A DNA stretch of 64,000 nucleotides from Paenibacillus oenotherae (GTDB lineage: Bacteria; Bacillota; Bacilli; Paenibacillales; Paenibacillaceae): assembly GCF_019443105.1 (NCBI RefSeq), contig NZ_JAHZIJ010000001.1:372001-436000 (forward strand), read 5' to 3'. Below, one piece after another: positions 61,323-64,000 of this stretch. The notes below the pieces were generated by a model that was not told the DNA's origin, did not search any database, and saw only the letters and a list, made by a program, of their open reading frames with translations. Both the position numbers and the translations under genes were made by a program. The stretch's first letter is position 1. Each line of letters starts with the position of its first letter.

Positions 61323-61529
61323 TTCGTCCAGCTCTCCTTTTCTACTGCACTGCCTCAGTGCTGCCTCAGTGCCAATCTGCCTCGGTCACAGCATACATAA
61401 CTTGTCCACTTCCCTCATATGCTGATATTAGCCCTGTGGCACAGCCCATTGGCAATGAACGTTAATTTGGTTCCAAGGTGCTTATAAATGCGGCCTATGC
61501 GATTAATAAAGATTAAGGGGGTATGGTTC

Positions 61530-61694
61530 ATGAAACAATATTCCGTTACCAGTCAGCTTATGCTTGTAGGCAAGGCTTGGGAAATTCGCCATCAGCTCCG
61601 GTTAATGGCGAAGCAGGACACTGTCCGCACGAAGGAAGACCAGCGAAAGTCCACATTAAGCGAATATTTGGAGCATCGCCGTCCTCTTCATTAG
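61530..61694 (+). CDS. mciZ: Z-ring formation inhibitor MciZ
   Basis: A 54-residue protein with the MciZ core LVGKAWEIR at residues 12-20, which in B. subtilis (40 residues) binds the FtsZ C-terminus and blocks Z-ring assembly in the mother cell during sporulation. An AAGGGGG site lies before the ATG. This copy has a longer, basic C-terminal tail (LEHRRPLH). It sits beside nudF, as in B. subtilis. No clear SigE promoter was found. Confidence 0.85.
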   Translation: MKQYSVTSQLMLVGKAWEIRHQLRLMAKQDTVRTKEDQRKSTLSEYLEHRRPLH

Positions 61695-61767
61695 CAGCAC
61701 AATTCGAATCTTGCATCTCAGCAGCCAACGTTCATTCGGGACATCGCTGATCTTCATATAATGGCAT

Positions 61768-61813
61768 ATAGGGAAGAGCTGCGGCTAACTTGCTGTCCGC
61801 GCCTCTTCCCTAT
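61768..61813. terminator. Bidirectional terminator between mciZ and the M20 gene
   Basis: ATAGGGAAGAG pairs perfectly with CTCTTCCCTAT around an inner GCGG/CCGC pairing. Both mciZ and the convergent M20 gene end here. T runs on either side are short. Confidence 0.75.
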
Positions 61814-61827
61814 TGTCATTGCAATTC

Positions 61828-62961
61828 TTATACGGTTTTGTTCGCCGCTTGCGAGATAATCTCTACGACAAGCCCTGCGGTCTTCACCAAATCCACTACC
61901 TTAATCTGCTCTTTCGTCGTATGGATATGCTCATAGCCAACAGCCAGATTGACCGTAGGCACACCTAATCCGTTAAAAATATTAGCGTCACTGCCGCCAC
62001 CCGAATGGAAAGTGCGCGGTGTAGCTCCAATGGCCGTAATTGCCGATTTGGCAAGCTCCACTACAGAGTCCCCGTCGCTGTACGAGTAGGCTGGATAAAT
62101 AATGTCGCTCTCGAACTCCGCTCTGGCGCCATACTCGGCCGCTACTGTATCCACCGCCTCGCGCATAGCCGCAATCTGCCCATCCAGCTTATGCTGCACA
62201 ATGCTGCGCGCCTCGGCATCCAGCTTCACGTAGTCGCACACAATATTCGTCGCGCCGCCGCCCTCGAATCGGCCGATATTAGCAGTCGTCTCATGATCAA
62301 TACGTCCCAGAGGCATCCGGGCAATGGCTTTACCAGCTACTTGAATCGCGCTGATGCCGTCCTCGGGATTCACGCCCGCATGCGCTGATTTGCCGTAGAT
62401 CTTAATCGTAATCTTCGCTTGTGTGGGCGCAGCAACGGCAATATCGCCGATAAGCCCGTTGGAATCCAGCGCATAGCCGAACGCCGCTTGCAGATGCTCC
62501 CGTTCGAGCGCAGCAGCGCCGAGCAGCCCGGATTCCTCGCCGACTGTAATGACGAACTGCACAGGGCCATGCTTAACCCCCTGCTCCTTCAATACTCTGA
62601 TCCCCTCAAGCATCGCGGCCAGACCCGCTTTATCATCACTGCCGAGAATCGTCGTGCCGTCACTGCGAATATAGCCGTCAGCATCCAATTGCGGCTTAAT
62701 TCCGTTGCCTGGCATGACCGTATCCATATGCGAAGTGAAAAATATCGTTGGCGCCGATTCCGCCCCGGCAGCAGCGAGATTAGCGATGAGGTTGCCTGCT
62801 CCGTGACCCGTCTTGGCTGCGGCGTCATCTTCCAGCACATCGAGCCCCAAGGATGAGAATTTCTGCTTCAGCACATCGCAAATTTGCCTCTCGTTCCCTG
62901 TCTCGCTATCCACCCGCACAAGCTCCATAAATTCATCAACTAGACGTTTCTCGTTAATCAT
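61828..62961 (-). CDS. M20/M42-type metallopeptidase, PepT-like
   Basis: A 377-residue zinc-dependent exopeptidase of the PepT-like group. Metal and catalytic segments are FTSHMDTV (about 75-82), GSDDKAGLAAML, VGEESGLLGA, ALDSNG and the final histidine in HSGGGSDANI. A dimerisation insert (SAHAGVNPEDGISAI) is present. It is likely a cytoplasmic peptidase; the preferred peptide is not known. It ends at a shared terminator facing mciZ. Confidence 0.9.
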   Translation of the reverse strand: MINEKRLVDEFMELVRVDSETGNERQICDVLKQKFSSLGLDVLEDDAAAKTGHGAGNLIANLAAAGAESAPTIFFTSHMDTVMPGNGIKPQLDADGYIRSDGTTILGSDDKAGLAAMLEGIRVLKEQGVKHGPVQFVITVGEESGLLGAAALEREHLQAAFGYALDSNGLIGDIAVAAPTQAKITIKIYGKSAHAGVNPEDGISAIQVAGKAIARMPLGRIDHETTANIGRFEGGGATNIVCDYVKLDAEARSIVQHKLDGQIAAMREAVDTVAAEYGARAEFESDIIYPAYSYSDGDSVVELAKSAITAIGATPRTFHSGGGSDANIFNGLGVPTVNLAVGYEHIHTTKEQIKVVDLVKTAGLVVEIISQAANKTV

Positions 62962-63038
62962 CAGACTTCCACCATCCTTCTCAATCGTTTACAATAATCA
63001 GATACGCTTTATATTTTGCACGAAAGGAGTATGAGGAC

Positions 63039-63137
63039 ATGCGCCCCAATCGATTGATGAGAGTATTAATCTGGGTGTTGATCATAGCCCTGCTGTTATC
63101 AACGCTGCTAGTTGGTATCGGCTGGATCTTTGAATAG
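63039..63137 (+). CDS. Prli42-like stressosome-associated miniprotein
   Basis: A 32-residue membrane miniprotein with a basic N-terminus (MRPNRLMR) and one transmembrane segment that includes LLLSTLLVGIGWIF. Prli42 proteins of Listeria and other Firmicutes are of the same size and pattern and tether the stressosome. AAAGGAG lies before the ATG. The last 30 bases overlap the convergent lipB 3' end. The call depends on the short motif and size. Confidence 0.7.
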   Translation: MRPNRLMRVLIWVLIIALLLSTLLVGIGWIFE

Positions 63138-63830
63138 CTCGTCTCCGCCGGCAGTGGCATACCCGAACTGCCGGCAAAAATACGGAATAATTTCCTTTGC
63201 GACCTGCGTAACTGAGAGATGAATCCCCGTCAAATCCGCGAAAGAGGTCACCTCATATTCCTGAATGCCGCAAGGAATGATCCCCTTGAAGCCATCCTGC
63301 GCTATGCCTGCTTTGACATTCAATGCGAACCCGTGGCTTGTTACGAATCCCCGGCGAGTGCGGGCTTTATTGAATTTCACCCCGATAGCCGCGATTTTCT
63401 TATCCCCGATCCACACTCCCGTATATTCGGGCTTGCGTCCGCCTTCGATGCCGTATTGGGCCAGCCAATCGATAATAACCTGCTCCAGCTGCCGCAAATA
63501 GCCATGCAAATCAAGACCGGGCGCTTCCAGGTAGAGAAGCGGGTAGCCAACGAGCTGGCCGGGGCCATGATAGGTAATATCCCCGCCACGGTCAATCTGG
63601 AACAAGCCGATTCCCTGCTCTGCAAGCTGCTCTTCGGACAGCAGCAGATGCTCAGGATGGTTCTGGGAGCCGATCGTATAGGTCGGCGGATGCTGAAGCA
63701 GGAGCAGCGTCTCGCGCCGCTCCTCCTTGTCAATTTGTTTCACATATGATTTCTGAAGATCCCATGCTTCGGCGTAGCCTAACAGTTCTGTATAGCTGAC
63801 GTCGAGCGTCTTGACATTCGTTGTTGTCAT
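63108..63830 (-). CDS. lipB: Octanoyl transferase LipB
   Basis: Transfers octanoate from acyl carrier protein to the lipoyl domains of 2-oxo acid dehydrogenases. The 240-residue protein has RGGDITYHGPGQLVGYPLL, the catalytic lysine in IAAIGVKF and the catalytic cysteine in GIIPCGI. An E2 gene of a lipoate-dependent complex ends just upstream, which fits its role. The start could instead be a TTG at 63851 that overlaps the E2 stop; the ATG at 63830 is used here. Confidence 0.93.
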   Translation of the reverse strand: MTTTNVKTLDVSYTELLGYAEAWDLQKSYVKQIDKEERRETLLLLQHPPTYTIGSQNHPEHLLLSEEQLAEQGIGLFQIDRGGDITYHGPGQLVGYPLLYLEAPGLDLHGYLRQLEQVIIDWLAQYGIEGGRKPEYTGVWIGDKKIAAIGVKFNKARTRRGFVTSHGFALNVKAGIAQDGFKGIIPCGIQEYEVTSFADLTGIHLSVTQVAKEIIPYFCRQFGYATAGGDELFKDPADTN

Positions 63831-63847
63831 CGCAGTCAAGCCTCGTT

Positions 63848-64000
63848 TCAATACAGTTTGGTATCCAGATCGAAGCCTTCAAGATTATCCTTCACCCGCT
63901 GCAGGAACCGTCCGCAGATTACCCCGTCGAGAATCCGGTGATCCAGCGACAGACAGAGATTAGCCATAGAACGTACAGCGATCATATCATTAATAACGAC
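63848..64000 (-). CDS. 2-oxo acid dehydrogenase E2 acyltransferase (5' part outside window)
   Basis: Only the last 50 codons are inside the window. The active-site segment LSLDHRILDG is present, with the catalytic histidine and aspartate of dihydrolipoamide acyltransferases, followed by the usual ending near LEGFDLDTKLY. Which complex it belongs to (pyruvate, branched-chain or 2-oxoglutarate) cannot be decided from this part. Followed directly by lipB, which supplies lipoate to it. Confidence 0.85.
   Translation of the reverse strand, partial: VVINDMIAVRSMANLCLSLDHRILDGVICGRFLQRVKDNLEGFDLDTKLY

Noticed and set aside
61330-61529. SigE promoter for mciZ
   Set aside because: No pair of elements fits the SigE consensus well enough, though SigE control is known in B. 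subtilis.

Overview
The window looks like the chromosome of an endospore-forming Firmicute of the order Bacillales, most likely Paenibacillus or a close relative. The evidence is a dense set of sporulation and germination genes (spoIIA operon, spoVAA/AB/AF, dacB-spmAB, dacF, ypeB, ytfJ, spoVIF, spoIIM, mciZ, prsW), strong AGGAGG-type ribosome binding sites, and gene order close to the Bacillus subtilis der-to-fur part of the chromosome. The genes look like ordinary chromosomal genes, nearly all on the minus strand. I see no prophage, no intact insertion sequence, no CRISPR array and no tRNA or rRNA gene.

Layout. 1-10.5 kb: partial nucleotidyltransferase, ferredoxin, DUF2768 protein, spoVIF, gpsA, plsY, der, the YIEGIA membrane protein with its small capping partner and a YphA-like protein, rpsA, plsC, cmk, a DUF5359 protein and a PilZ protein. 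10.6-19.9 kb: ypeB, a tiny zinc-ribbon gene, prsW, glutamate dehydrogenase, a MecA-like adaptor, a polysaccharide deacetylase lipoprotein, a phosphoesterase, a CPBP protease, a membrane-anchored unknown and a rhodanese. 20-30.3 kb: serA, type II pantothenate kinase, rpiA and the resABCDE cluster for cytochrome c maturation and redox sensing. 30.4-43.4 kb: rluB, dacB-spmA-spmB, ytfJ, DUF2953, scpA-scpB, a riboflavin operon under an FMN riboswitch (ribE-ribBA-ribH, no ribD), ppiB and lysA. 43.5-49.4 kb: dacF, spoIIAA-AB-sigF, spoVAA-AB-AF. 50-64 kb: pdp, a Spo0E-like gene, punA, deoB, xerD, yqzK, ald, a subtilisin-like protease, fur, spoIIM, endoQ, nudF, mciZ, an M20 peptidase, a Prli42-like miniprotein, lipB and the end of a 2-oxo acid dehydrogenase E2 gene.

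Several gene groups form pathways. gpsA, plsY and plsC make phosphatidic acid. ribE, ribBA and ribH make riboflavin. deoB, punA and pdp salvage nucleosides. resABC mature c-type cytochromes under the ResDE pair. spoIIAA, spoIIAB and sigF set up forespore-specific transcription, preceded by a good SigH-like promoter and candidate Spo0A boxes.

The less ordinary content is between the genes. A dispersed, hairpin-rich repeat family of about 250-340 bp has at least three copies plus one partial copy (21.9, 22.4, 24.3 and 40.5 kb). There are several unrelated tandem arrays (41-bp, 44-bp, 12-bp and 9-bp units). The ypeB and ribE ribosome binding sites lie inside strong hairpins. Start codons were chosen by reading ribosome binding sites by eye. 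All family assignments come from motif recognition; no database search was run.
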